Below are positions 45,660-57,508 of a stretch of 64,000 nt of DNA, in pieces (the stretch's first letter is position 1; every line of letters begins with the position of its first letter). The notes under the pieces are model-generated. The model did no database searches and was not told the origin of the DNA. It saw only the letters and a program-made list of their open reading frames with translations. Source of the DNA: Mesaphorura yosii (Eukaryota; Arthropoda; Collembola; Poduromorpha; Tullbergiidae). The position numbers and the translations under genes are program-made. The DNA lies in assembly GCA_009869945.1 (NCBI GenBank), contig WIXG01000155.1, positions 62,001-126,000 of the forward strand. Direction: 5' to 3'.

Positions 45660-48112
45660 TCACACGTACGGGTCCAGATCACAAGGTCGAGTCATGAAGT
45701 TTTCGTTGAGGTGAGTCCATTTTGTGGCAACTGAAAAGAAGCACAGGCAAAAGCAGGCGTTAAGATGAGTATTTGTATTCCAACTGAAGTTTAGTGATAA
45801 GCCTAGCAATTTATGTGAATGCTTACTCCATTTGCTGCCCAAAATCGGCGGACATGCTCCATGCAGCATTCTGTTGTCAATTTGGCCGTTCTTCAGCGAA
45901 TCGTACCACAGAATCGCCGAACCCTTCACGGGCCTTACAAAAGTGCCGAGCAGTGGATAAGCAGTGTAGCCGCCACGCTCGACTTCATTTAACTGTAAAG
46001 AAATACAGGCGGTCAGCGTCAGTAATCAAGAACGTCTTCGTGAAAGCTGCAGATTGCAGATTTTGCTTACGTAAATCAGGAAAGTTGTCACGCGATCTCC
46101 TCTCGGGTCGTTTCCTTCACCGAGCGAGTCGACGTGATTCGCGACGTGGCCTCCACTGACGTACGACGCGATCTGGAGGTCAGTGGACGCTTCTTGGCCT
46201 CTCACGTGCAGTCCCGTGATATGTTCGATTCGTAGACTCAGCGGAATCTCGTCAATGTCCTCATCTCGCAGCCACGCGTACGCGGCAGAGCGAGGCGTCG
46301 CCTCCGGCGTGGGTGGTGGTGGTGCATTTGAAATGGGCGTCGCTTTCTTGATCAAATACTGGATCCACTTGTCAGAAATGAACTCGTACATTTGTACTAA
46401 ATATGGCTCGGGATTCAGCAGTTCCATCTTCAAAGGATTGATGTACCAGTACGGATGCTTCTTCCGCTCGTACCAGCAGTACAGCTTTGCCTTTTCCGCT
46501 TCAGTCTAAAGAAATTATCAAAAATCCGTTCAAAACTTCCGCCAGCTCTAGCATCATTTTGTAATCTGTAATAATAATTTCAGGCTTATCTTTTTTATTA
46601 CCTGAGTTGATTCACCGTTGCACAGTGAAATGTAATTGAAATGAGATCGTAGCTCCAGAATCGCGTTGTACCGCTCTACGGCTTCTTCGTCCTCTGGATC
46701 GATAATGGCATCTTCTTCCTCTTCCTCGACTTCGTCCTCTTCGTCCAAATCCGGTGCACCGTTCGCGTAGCTCCGTACGGCATTCACGTCCACATCGTGC
46801 AAAGAGAAATTCTGTTCACGCAATGAGTTCAGGTGCATATTTCGAATTGTTTCGGGGAGCCGGTCGGTTTCGATCCTCTCTGTGTACATGTACAGATTCG
46901 AACTGTTCGCGCCCTGATCGAGTTCTTCGTTGTGCTTCTCGATGTTGTTCCTGTACGCCATCGCGAGCGTGTTGGCCGCAATTTCCTTGCAGTCATCACA
47001 GTTCGTGGCGTTTCGCAGCTTCCAGCTCGTAGCGCCAAGCCAGGCCATCGCGAGCGTGTAGTAATTCGTATACGTCGCGAATTTGGCAATGTGGAACGTC
47101 TGCTTGGCCGTCAGCCCCACACCTGTGTCAACCCCGCCGATTATGCCGGACGTAAACTCCTTGATGTCCATATCGTAAATGTAGTGCACGCGGAGCACGC
47201 CGGCCATCGCCTGCTCGTGCTCGTACACGCCCGGCCACTTGTGACGACCCTCCAGCTTGGTGAGTTTCCCCGTGAATTCTGGAAGTATGTAATAAACTCA
47301 ATGGCCTTGTTCAAGATCTTTCTGCATTCATCGCCCTGTCCACAGTCCAGAATCCTCACCTCGTTCGTGACCACGCTCAAATTCCCTCTCCAGCGCCTTC
47401 ATCTCATTCGAGAATCGCCTCACGACTCGGTACGCCAAGAGCGGATGCGAAGCAACGGCGCTCGCCTTGCTCTGAGGATTCTCTGGCGTGTTCCTAATGT
47501 GGGCGGTGCCCCGCATGGAAGAGTCTTCGTAATCCTTCAGGTAACTGCAATTAAAGTCCAGACTTTAATGTAAGAATTGGTAAAAAAAAATCTAGGCAAT
47601 AATTGAATTTGCAATTAATTGCAATGGGTAATTTGAATTTATACGTACTTTTTGATGATTTTGAGCCTTTTCTCCAGTGCCTGAGCATACTCCGTCATGA
47701 GCGGGTACAATTTCTCCTCCACGCCAGCCAAATGCTTGAGGTAGACGTAGGAGAGCACGTACGGCGGCGGGCTGTCGTCATCTGGATCGATCGGTTGCTC
47801 TCCTTCACCTTCTCCCGGCGGTCCTTCGAATTCACCTTCACCTCGCCGCTGGTTTGGCGGAGGAGGATACCGTACAGGGTAACCCCGTCGCTGCGCCTCA
47901 TACGGATCCTGATGGCTGCTCGGCCCAGGCCCAACTTCAACTTCAGCTGCCAAAGGAATGTTTGGATGCGAAAGCCCTTCGGGCACTTGTGGGAGGCCGT
48001 CGAAGCTGTGAAGCCCGTGCCCGGAGCCGGGTGAAGGAAGTTCCTGCCCGTTTGAGATTAGTACAGTCACTAAAATGAGGTTTATGAGGAAGGACAGCTG
48101 AAGGAATTCCAT
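45660..48112 (-). CDS. P4HA: Collagen prolyl 4-hydroxylase alpha subunit
   Basis: Seven exons close in phase: 48112-47649, 47544-47360, 47278-46602, 46505-46071, 45992-45827 and 45730-45660 account for 665 residues, with the first holding the signal peptide MEFLQLSFLINLILVTVLIS (six exons counted; no further split was needed). The N-terminal P4Ha_N-like helical region follows a Pro/Glu-rich insert of about 90 residues. A TPR-like peptide-binding region and an acidic run (EEDEVEEEEEDAI) come next. The catalytic 2-oxoglutarate/Fe(II) domain has GGHVANHVDS (His-x-Asp), MLHGACP (distal His) and GSKW (Lys for 2-oxoglutarate). It ends RPCDLDPYV. The enzyme hydroxylates prolines of procollagen in the endoplasmic reticulum with a PDI beta subunit. 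Typical subunits are about 530 residues; the extra length is the Pro-rich N-terminal insert and the acidic stretch. No C-terminal KDEL is present, as expected for alpha subunits retained by PDI. Confidence 0.92.
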
Positions 48113-51100
48113 TCTGCTTGACTTTGACAGAAGATTCGCTGCGCTGCGCTGCAGTTGCAACCGTACAAAGAAACGGTGAAGATTGCGTATTCACAAGTGA
48201 AATCGGTCAACAACAAAAACGATCACATCACGTCACAGCGAAGGCATTGACCATGTGAGTCTTGAGTCGTGAGCTTGCGCTATGCTTATGCGTTATGAAT
48301 CTTGTGGGGAAGTCAAGTCAGTGCATTTCACATTTGAAGATGACCAAACACCAACACCTGCACTTAAGCGAAAAACTGAAGTGAAATCGAATCAAAATCT
48401 GTGTTCGCGTTCCGTGTTAAAATTGTGCAGTGATTCACTTTCTTTGATTTGCCCTCTCAACACTTAACACGAGGCAATCACTGAACTGAGCACAAGCACA
48501 GTACAATAATAATTGGGTTAATGCCAAACGTGTGTCGGCTTTAATTAACCATCAAGGGAATCGGCTGATTACTAAATTCACGTAATTCGCGTTAACGTGT
48601 AAACATGCGCTCCGCCTTCGCTAAGACCGGAGCCGGATCCTTTACAATCTGCACTGCGCTTCTGTGACCACAAAAGCGGTAATCAGTTGACGTCGACACC
48701 TGTGCAAATTAGCAATTGGCAAATAACAAATACGCAAACGCGTGAATGAGACAAGAAACTGCACTGCACTAATTTTGACACTGCATCAGTCATACCCAGA
48801 CTCTAAAAATGCACTGCGACTGAGAATGTGTTACTTTACTGCAATTTCTTGCCAAGATCTTGATTACAATGATTACGGCACAGTACAGCAAGGCACGGCA
48901 CAGCAAATGTTAATGCACGCTTGAAGTAATGCTCGTTTTCTTAATGTAATGCTGTTAAGGTGTATAACCTCAAGGCATCGAAAACAAATCTCCGTCTCCT
49001 ACTCTGGTTTTGGCTCTGGCTGGCAAGATTTGAGCAAAAACTCTCGTTTTTCACTTTGACGCTGAATTGGCTGAATATGCTTCAATTTCTACCTTTTATG
49101 ACTGCTCACTGCGTACTGCTCGCTGCTGTCATTGCAACAGTGTTTTGATTCGTATTCGTTAATTCGTACTGTGGAGTCCGTCGGTCGATCATTCACGATA
49201 CCAGTTGCCAGTTGCAAAACCTGTTTTAAACTGAGGCCCAAGCCAGCATGCAGGCATGCAGGCAGGCGTAATAATGCAATGTACGCGTCCAAGGCCACGC
49301 CACCAAATCACCAAAATCAAAATTAAACACACGACCACGAACGAGTAGCAATGGCGAATCAAACTCAAAGCTCAAAAGCGGGCCTTGAGTGCTATTTATC
49401 AATGCAATACCAAAGTCACCTCCACCGTCTTTGCAATATTGCAATGAATGAAGTTTAAGCGTGATGCATAAAATTCTTACTAAACTGCAATACGAATTGT
49501 GAATTGCGTCTTAGCACTTAACACCTTCGTGACTACTGACGACTTGCTGGTAAAGACGCGAAGAAGACGTGACATTGAACACATCGCTCGTCGCTCTCGT
49601 GAAATTGGATCATGGATGGACTAGCAAATGTGAACCAGGGCAGAACACAACGGAACACGTAATCGGAATGTAACACCAGAACAATGACAAGGGGACCTTT
49701 TCACACGCAAAAAATGCGTCTTGCGTCTTGAAGATTTTCCATGTTCGCTTCGGTCGCGCATTGTTTCGAGATTGGAAGATGACTTGACGTTTGCTTTTGT
49801 CGATTCCACCACCACACTGTGAAGAGTGAAGATGTGGTTCATTGATTACCGTACCGAAGGGTAGCGCGGGCAAAAGGTGTGACCGTGTGATTGTGGTTGC
49901 TGTGCACAAAAAGTGACGTAAATAGATTCAAGGCTCTTGAAACCGTATCAGAAGCCACTGCGAATTGACTGCTGATTTTTTTGCGAGACGCATATCGAAC
50001 GATTCTCATTAAGACAGTGGCAAAGGCAATAAAGAGAGCAGCCGGTGATTAATTTCAATTGTTGTCCATATTTGACATGAGATGCAAGACTCACCTGCAC
50101 TATTTTCTTGGAACCTGCGCTCTAAAAATGGAAATTCGGCTTCACACGAGAGAACGATGACAAAAACACTGTTGCGCTGCAAACTAATGCAAGCCGTTAA
50201 AGTTAAAGACCGATCTTCATCTTCAGTGGCGATTTTTAATTGTAGGGCGATTAAAACATATTTTGACCTGTGTCGTCTCGTCATTCGCCGCACCGTGACG
50301 CGTAAATCCTGAACTCGGAATTCGCACTGCTCATCTTCTCTTTTGTCACCTTCATTTCAAACAGAATATTTGCTTTGAATTCTTCAAATCAAACAAGATG
50401 GACTTGTGCGAAAAAATATTAAATTACGTAATTTGGCGTGAAGCGGCAGCGGCGGAACAAACAACTGGTCAAATAACAATCAAATTCTTTTTTGCTGCTA
50501 TGCTTTGATCACTGGGCTGTGAAAATGATAATGACTTCATAATTCTTCCGCACTGTAAACAAGACAAGGCAGGCAATTGGGGAAATTAAAATTAGGCAGG
50601 TCTGCTTACTGCTGCTGGTTTGTTCCGGTACGTTTCCCTCCAGTCATAATTCATAATTTCATAACTCTTACTTTCATTGCACATGCTTTGCAAACTTGCC
50701 ACTTGCCACTTGCTTTGCGAATGGCGAATTGAGATTCGCGATTTTGCGTTTGCCATTTTGCGAACCATAAATTCATTCATCATACTTACAGGCTTGCTTG
50801 CTGTTTAGATTGGCTGTTCCAACAGGCTATACTCTAGACTCTTCGAAGCATGACTACTGTATTCTTGTAGGATATGCCGAACCAAATCAAACCACGTACA
50901 GTTACATGCCGTAGCAGTGATTAAGAACTCATTAAGATTACCAAAATACGAGCCGAACCTGCCACTGAAACTGCAGCTCGGTTTTTCTGTAGAGAATTTA
51001 AATTTTGCAGACGCACGTTGTCTGAATTGTCATTAACCTGATTTACTAATGAAACAAGCTTGAATGAATGAAATACATGCCGAATTTAAGTCGAATGTAC

Positions 51101-51481
51101 AAAGATCGCCAACAATTTTCGCGTCTTGCATTACTCGTCGTCGCCATTTCCATGCGTTTCTAATTTCTACGGCCTTTTCCGGTGCGGCAGTTTCTTCGCA
51201 TTTGAGTCTGGTTGCAAATAAAACGAAATGGCTTTCAAGGTTTTCGGCCTTCGTAGTTTCGTTATTTCGGCTCGCGAAGCAAAAAGCCGTAAACTGGGAA
51301 TCTTTTTCGCCAACATTCACCATAACTTTATAAGTTTCCGTCAGTTCCTCAAACTCTTTTGGTGCTGACGACTGAATTTGTAATCCAATCACCATTCGTC
51401 GGTGATCTGATAAGCCAACTCAGTAGTAACTCAGCAGCAACTTCGGCCGCAGTAAACAGCGATACGCAAAGCAGTGTCAAG
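48113..51481. other. Long intergenic region (3.4 kb)
   Basis: Between divergent P4HA (-) and the RSPH1-like gene (+). AT-rich with many short direct repeats of the TTGCAATT/GCAATTGC type. No open frame has a domain, signal peptide or splice-phase partner. Presumably promoters and 5' UTR introns. Confidence 0.5.
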
Positions 51482-53640
51482 ATGAGTGATGTTTCTAAGA
51501 CTGACGACGAGGACTTTGATGGAGAAGCCGGAGAGGCCGGTGAAGCTGGAACAGCAGCTGCGCGGAATCCAGTTGGGGTAAGAGCTGCAACTAAAGGGAT
51601 AGAACTGGGTACCAGTAACTTGACTTGACCCGCGTGCATTAATTTGGACTGTGCCTTTGATCTTGGCAGTTGTACGACGGCCAGCGCAACAATAAGAATG
51701 AACGGTTAGTGGAGTTCCGATTCGACGCTGCAGTTATCAATAAGTGCCAATTAATTGGTAGTTTGTGTCGCTAATTTAGGCATGGACGTGGCCGAGCTGA
51801 ACTTCCGAATGGAGATTTGTATTTGGGATGCTACTACCGTGGACAGCGTCATGGACTCGGCATTTACCGATACAAGTATGGAAATGGAGCTCGTTATGGT
51901 GGAGATTGGACATTTGGAGAGAAGAAGGGCTGGGGCTCAATGTACTACCCCGATGGAGCTCAGTACACTGGGAACTGGGACCGGAACCTGCGCCACGGCT
52001 GGGGTGTTTACGTTTATCCGAACGGAGATGAATACGAAGGATGGTGGTATTACGGCCGTCGAAATGGACGAGGAATCTATCGCACCAAAGCCAATGGCGA
52101 AAAGTTTGTGGGTGAATGGCGACTTGGGAAACGACACGGACCCGGAATGCTTATGCGAAAGGATCACCGATTTATTGGGCACTGGTTTAATGACGTGGTA
52201 AGTGTATGTTCTTTTAATTAGCACCGTGCTCTTTCGTTGTCTTACATTTGTGAATTTTAGCCGCGAGGACCTGGCGTGTACGTGTTCCCTGAACTTCAGT
52301 GCGAACAGCATGGTCGGTACACTCACATGAAAGTCGCGCCTGGTGGCGAAGATAAGTGGCGGCTGGCTGGTTACCAAGTACGCTCGATTCGTTCAACTCC
52401 ACCATTCCCACTGGATGATCCGCATGCCATTGAGACTCAACACAAAAATGTAATTGAGGTACGAAACCACTGATGACATTGAACGAGTGATGAATGCATA
52501 GGCTTTCATATCGCTAATTGGACACACGGTTTTCCAATTGCAGATGCAAGGTGAAGTCGACGGTGAGGGAAGACTGGAGGATTTGAAGCCAAGAACACTG
52601 TCACCGCCTATCTCAATTGAGACCCGCGTCTTCAATTACATGATGAACATTCTCGAACAGGACGCAGTTGCTGACGACGCCAAAATCTCCGTTGTCCCAA
52701 TGTGGCGTGCTATTCAGATTACTGGGTTGATAACACCAATCCCTGACGACTCAGTTCCACCACCGCCGCTGCCGCCGACCCCTCGACCTCCGACGGAGCC
52801 TGAGCCAGAGGAAAAAGTTGGTCAATATTCCCCTCTGAACCACTGTCTATAGGATTTTATCATTATGTTGACATTTGTTCCCACAGGAAGAGGAAGAAGA
52901 GCTTGAAGGCGAAGGAGAGGGGAAAGGAGAAGGCTACGTCGATCCAATTCTGGAGGCGAGGCGTCTCGCCCAAACTCACGCTCTCCAAGAAACTTACTAC
53001 GACCAAGGTGTTTGCCAACCAGACATGCTTCCAGTCAACCAACCGCCTGATGTTGCGCCGTACGCAAATATCTCCTCCATGAGCGTGAGGAACATGAATG
53101 AAATGAGAGAGAACGTTGAAGCGACGGGTGGACAACTCGAGCCCATCGACATTGAGGCGGCGATGCGAGAAAATCAGTAGGCCACTTATTTCATTGCATT
53201 GCTAGTAGTAATTATTATTGCATAAAGCTGCAGAAATTGAATCTTGTCCCGGTCTTCACAGAGCGCTGATGAATAGTCATGGTCTGGACGTTGAAGACCG
53301 ATGGAGAAATTGCTTGGGCGATGACGACCCAAATTGCCAGTTCCCCGAAGCTCCCGTCACACCGGGCGAACTAATCGAGCTGAAGGAACCCCAACACGAA
53401 GACCGAGCGACTGAACAACATCGCGGGTCACAGAGCCAAAGCCAAGGTCAAAGTCGTGCTGCGCCAGGAACTGGAACATCGGAGCTTCCTGAGACTTCTG
53501 CCATTGACGAAGAGGAATTAAACCTTGTAAGAGCTCCGTCCACCGTTCTTAATGGAAAAGTGACGCGGCTTTCTGTCTTTCAGATGTCCGAAAATGGCGA
53601 CGAAGGAGACGAAGAAGCGTACACTACTGACGACTGTTAA
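51482..53640 (+). CDS. RSPH1: Radial spoke head 1-like MORN-repeat protein
   Basis: Exons 51482-51577, 51670-51704, 51780-52197, 52261-52458, 52544-52816, 52887-53176, 53262-53526 and 53584-53640 give 543 residues in one frame. Residues about 33-210 hold six or so MORN repeats (LPNGDLYLGCYYRGQRHGLG, YPDGAQYTGNWDRNLRHGWG, YPNGDEYEGWWYYGRRNGRG and further units). The C-terminal half is acidic and Pro/Glu-rich. RSPH1 is a radial spoke head protein of 9+2 axonemes, needed for ciliary and sperm-tail beating. Human RSPH1 is about 309 residues, so this one has an extended acidic C-terminus. A TAG at 53178-53180 would end a 437-residue form. I prefer splicing over it, because CAGTAGGCC there is a usable donor and the next two exons keep phase. 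The exon 5 donor is GTTGGT, which is weak. AATAAA at 53729. Confidence 0.88.
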
Positions 53641-53970
53641 ATCACCGCAATTTATTGTCTTCCACAAATAATTAACGTGTGAAAATTCGCTAATTTCGCA
53701 AAGCCTTTGTTATATTAACTCGTGCAAAAATAAAAGCAAGGCCATTGAATACTTGACGAGGCTCTTGATTAATTGTGCATTCGCTCTTTGCTGTTGCAAA
53801 TACAAAACAGGTTTTACTTTAAGTTGTTGTCCCAAATGTGAATGCGACAATTTATTGTGGTCAGATGACGTAAATTCCAAGAAATTAGCGTTGGGACAGG
53901 ACAGTCTTGCATTTTTCCGCTGGCCGAGCTCAGAATATTCAGAAGGTTCTGTTCTATCCGAGACATAGCC
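53641..53970. other. Intergenic gap
   Basis: 330 bp with AATAAA at 53729-53734 ending the RSPH1-like transcript, then the protease promoter. Nothing else seen. Confidence 0.45.
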
Positions 53971-55270
53971 ATGTTAAAAATTGTGATTCTCTTCTCGTTC
54001 GCATTGACTGCCGCCGCCGAGAGAATCAGCGTTACAAGTAAGAATCGGACAACAGGCTGCAATGAAGTAACTGATTGCATGCTAATTAATAATAAATTTA
54101 TTGCAGAATGCAAGGAATACAATAATCTCTATCGCGAAGTGTATCCCGACCCAATCTTTAAGGATGTGTGTGAATATGGCCGGCTGGAGTGCCCCACCTT
54201 CAGCAGCAACCCGACCGTCGTCGGTGGCCGTGACGCGGAGGCGTTTGAGTATCCATCAATGGTATCAATATTCTTGCTAGACTGGGCCGGCCCGGCCCGG
54301 CTCTTGTCGAATTTTTCTTCGACTGACTTCATTCCTTCCAGGTATCGTTGATGTACCCCACCTCGAACGGATCTCTCACCTCCAAATGCGGCGGTGTTCT
54401 GATCAGTGAACAATTTGTTCTATCAGCTGCTCACTGCTTCAAAACTCAGCGGCCGGAAAAGATTACACTTGGAGAACTCACGCTTGCTGCAAGCAGGTTC
54501 AATACGAAACGACTCGACGTTGATATCGCTGAAATTATCCAACACGACCAGTACATGCCAGGCGGTGGGCAGTACGACATTGCCTTGCTGAAGTTGGCAC
54601 GGCCGCTCGTCCTGAAATACGGAGTCAAGCAGCCGATTCGGCCAGCGTGCCTCATGCAGCAAGAACTGCCAGCGATCGTGAACGTCAGTGCGACGGGGTA
54701 CGGAAGGATTGAAGCGTTTGGAGGTTTGGATTGATTGCACGTTTCCTCAGTTAAATGGCCCGGCGGCCAAGGAAGAAGATTCTATCTAGCAGGACTTTTA
54801 TCCTTGCAGCCGTCGCCACATCCCTCCAAACGGTAGACTTGCCCCACTTCGACCGACGAGAATGCAGTGACTTTTATCGCGATGCGTTGGATTTTGAGCA
54901 GCGATTTCCAGGAGTCCCTGAAGCTGAGAGAGACACTGCTTGGGTGCTGCCGTCGAGTGTGCTCTGCGCTGGAGGAATCGAAGATAAAGACACATGCCAG
55001 GTAAGTCGTAATTCGTTCAACAAACTTTCTTTGACCGTGTCGATGTCGTGTAATTATCATCTTTCATGGAATGCTGGAAATGCTGCTTTTCAGGGAGATT
55101 CTGGCGGTCCTCTCTTCTACTCGTCTAACAAGAACTTTCCGTGCTACCGCTACGTCGTTGGGGTCACGTCGTTCGGGTCGAGTTATTGCGGATCAAAAAC
55201 CCCGGGCGTGTATACAAAAGTTTCGGCATACGTGGACTGGATCGAAAAGCACGTTTGGTTCGGCCAGTAA
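53971..55270 (+). CDS. Secreted trypsin-like serine protease (S1 family)
   Basis: Exons 53971-54037, 54107-54261, 54342-54723, 54810-55000 and 55094-55270 give 323 residues. A signal peptide (MLKIVILFSFALTAAAE) and a short Cys-containing prodomain (CKEYNNLYREV, VCEYGRLEC) precede the catalytic domain. The triad is intact: His in LSAAHC, Asp in YDIALLKL and Ser in GDSGGP. Asp six residues before the active Ser (DTCQGDS) predicts trypsin-like cleavage after Arg or Lys. The prodomain resembles a reduced or degenerate arthropod CLIP region and lacks six clear cysteines. The activation junction reads SNPTVVGG, with Thr and not Arg/Lys before VVGG. AATAAA (55270-55275) overlaps the last base of the TAA stop. 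Role may be in immunity, development or digestion; not assignable. Confidence 0.92.
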
Positions 55271-55558
55271 ATAAAGAACGACTCAAAATTTTCGACAAAA
55301 GAGTCCATTTTTATTCTCCAGTTCAAGTTTCATTATACTGCACATTGAGTAAGAATTTGAGACAACCCGATATGGTTAATTAAGTAGAGTGTTGCTTAAT
55401 ATCTGCTGCCGACTGCAGAAGTAGAGTGCTTTAAGATTTGAGAAATAAGAATAGATTAAATTGGTTTATGTTTAAAGAACCTTATGACAGCATGTGTGTG
55501 TGTTTGTGATTTACTTCATAACTTCGTTGCTGAAATCGTTATCGTAGCTGCTTCAAAT

Positions 55559-56847
55559 TTACTTGAGATGGTACTCCTCCGGCTTCAAGTTAACAAACTC
55601 GGCACTCTTCTTCCAAACCCGTTTCGCCAAGTCCATATCCTCGGCCAGGCGAGAGGTCTTTGTCTTTTTGCAGTCTGTCCAATAAAATCCACTTTGACCG
55701 TCAACTTCCTCTGAGACGCACAGATGAACACTCGGTTGGGCTCCCTCCCAAGGAGTCTAGATTATGATAGGATAGCGCTTATATTTACATCACACTGATT
55801 CTTGAATTATTTCGACCTTATTACCTTGAAGAAAAATTGAGACACCATGATCATGTACTTGAAGGTACTCCTTGCATGTCGGAAGATTGCAGTTTTTACG
55901 CCGCCGGGGTTCACAGCATTCGCAAGAATTCCATTCAAGCCAGCTTCCTTCAAGCGTCGTGCCAACTCACGAATGAAAAGGATATTACAAAGTTTGGCTC
56001 GAGAATACAGAAGTTTCGGTTCCCATTTTTTCTCCGAGTTGAGATTATCAACGTCCAGGTCTTTTGTCCAGTTATGTGCCAGTGAAGACACGGAGATAAT
56101 GCGACCGGTACCAGTTTTCTTCATTAGTCCTGTAACATGAATTCTATGTCAGCTAAACATTGCACATTACGCATGACGAAAATACAGGAGACAGGAGTAA
56201 GAACGGAAATACTAACCAAGAAGTATGTTAGTTAACAAGAAAGGTCCAAAATGATTGGTAGCAAACTGCATCTCAAGCCCATCCTCAGTCATTGTCTTCC
56301 TTAGTCCAGCAATCCCGGCATTATTCACGAGAATGTCGAGTCTTGTTTCTTCGGTCAGTACTTCATTGGCAAACTGGCGAACTGATGACATCGAACTGAG
56401 ATCCAAGGCCTTGGGAATCACCTTCTTGCTTCCAGTTTCGCTGCTAATTTGATCTGCGAGCGGGATAATCAATTACCATCGTTTGTTTCATTAGTTATAG
56501 ATACTCAGACTTTCTTTCAGGGGAGACTTGACTTACAGCATGCGTCTTGAGCTTTGGTAATATCACGACAAGCGATGATTACTTTGGCTCCTCGGCGAAC
56601 CAATTCCTTCGCAGTCTCATAGCCAATACCTAAAAATAACCGGTTAACAGCAATTGGATGAAGGCAATGAAAAGGCTACCGAATAAGATTACTTACCACT
56701 GTTGGCTCCTGTCACAATTGCCACTTGTCCATCGATCCTTTTCTTACTCTTACAAATTCCAGTCGTCAGTTTAAAATAGAGCTTGACACCGATTATGACG
56801 GCAATCACGATAATCACGGCAAGGGCCAACAATTGGAGGACACCCAT
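55559..56847 (-). CDS. Short-chain dehydrogenase/reductase, retinol dehydrogenase-like
   Basis: Exons 56847-56697, 56629-56537, 56453-56217, 56129-55825 and 55756-55559 give 327 residues. An N-terminal membrane anchor (LLALAVIIVIAVIIGVKLYF) is followed by a classical SDR: cofactor motif TGANSGIG, ACRD, NNAG, catalytic Ser in SVSSLAH and YSRAK (Tyr-x3-Lys). Then come NPGGVKT and the C-terminal TPWEGAQPSVHL and SGFYW...DCK blocks typical of RDH11-14-type enzymes. Such enzymes use NADP(H) to interconvert retinal and retinol or reduce lipid aldehydes in the endoplasmic reticulum. The ARG-type second-helix residue (ACRD) fits NADP preference. All introns are short with GT-AG ends. It converges on the protease gene. 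Confidence 0.93.
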
Positions 56848-57508
56848 TTTGCAGTGCAATGGTAACTCGAACTTGTCCTGGCTTGGCTAGTTGCTCACTG
56901 AATACTGAATTCTGAAACTGAAACACAAAACACTGAATTACAATACGATTCCTGTTTAGGAGCCAAATTACAAGTCCAATCAAAATCAAAGGCCATACAT
57001 ACCCACTTCACTTCAAATCACGATGCTAAAAATGTCAACCCGCACAACGCAGCGTGGTGCTAACCACGATCACAGTTAACTAGTCTTTAACTCAACTGTC
57101 GCTTGGCACTTGGATCTTTGAACTTTAATCATGAACCATCGAGCGAGGAAAGACGCGACGTTCGACGAGCAATCGACGAGCAATCAACGAGCAAATAACA
57201 TAGACTGCGAATTTAATATGAGGTCTGAGTCTGAAATGGTAACCCACTTTCAGTCGAACTGTCATGAGCAGCCAGCCAAATGCAAGTAAACGCAAACGCA
57301 AATCGCAAAGGAAATGATGAACTGAAATGATAACCGGTTCTGCTCTTTCTCCTCATCGCTTCGCTTCGGTATGGTTCTCATCATTCGCACGTGATGCCAC
57401 CAAAGGTTCTTCAGCGGAAAGATGAAAAACACAAAGCAGAGTTTTTAGCCTTGGACGATAATTTTAATTTTAAGTTAGGACAAAATTCTCTCTCAGTGAC
57501 CCTGCACA
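56848..57508. promoter_or_regulatory. Divergent promoter region between the SDR and NAA60 genes
   Basis: About 660 bp between head-to-head start codons. A short open frame (57391-57612) overlaps the NAA60 start in another frame and is treated as chance. A repeated CGACGAGCAAT word occurs near 57162-57187. Confidence 0.4.

Noticed and set aside
54725-54809. Reading through the protease exon 3 donor to use the earlier acceptor at about 54751
   Set aside because: It soon reaches TAG; the acceptor at 54809 keeps frame into TSLQTVDLPHF, which fits the protease fold.
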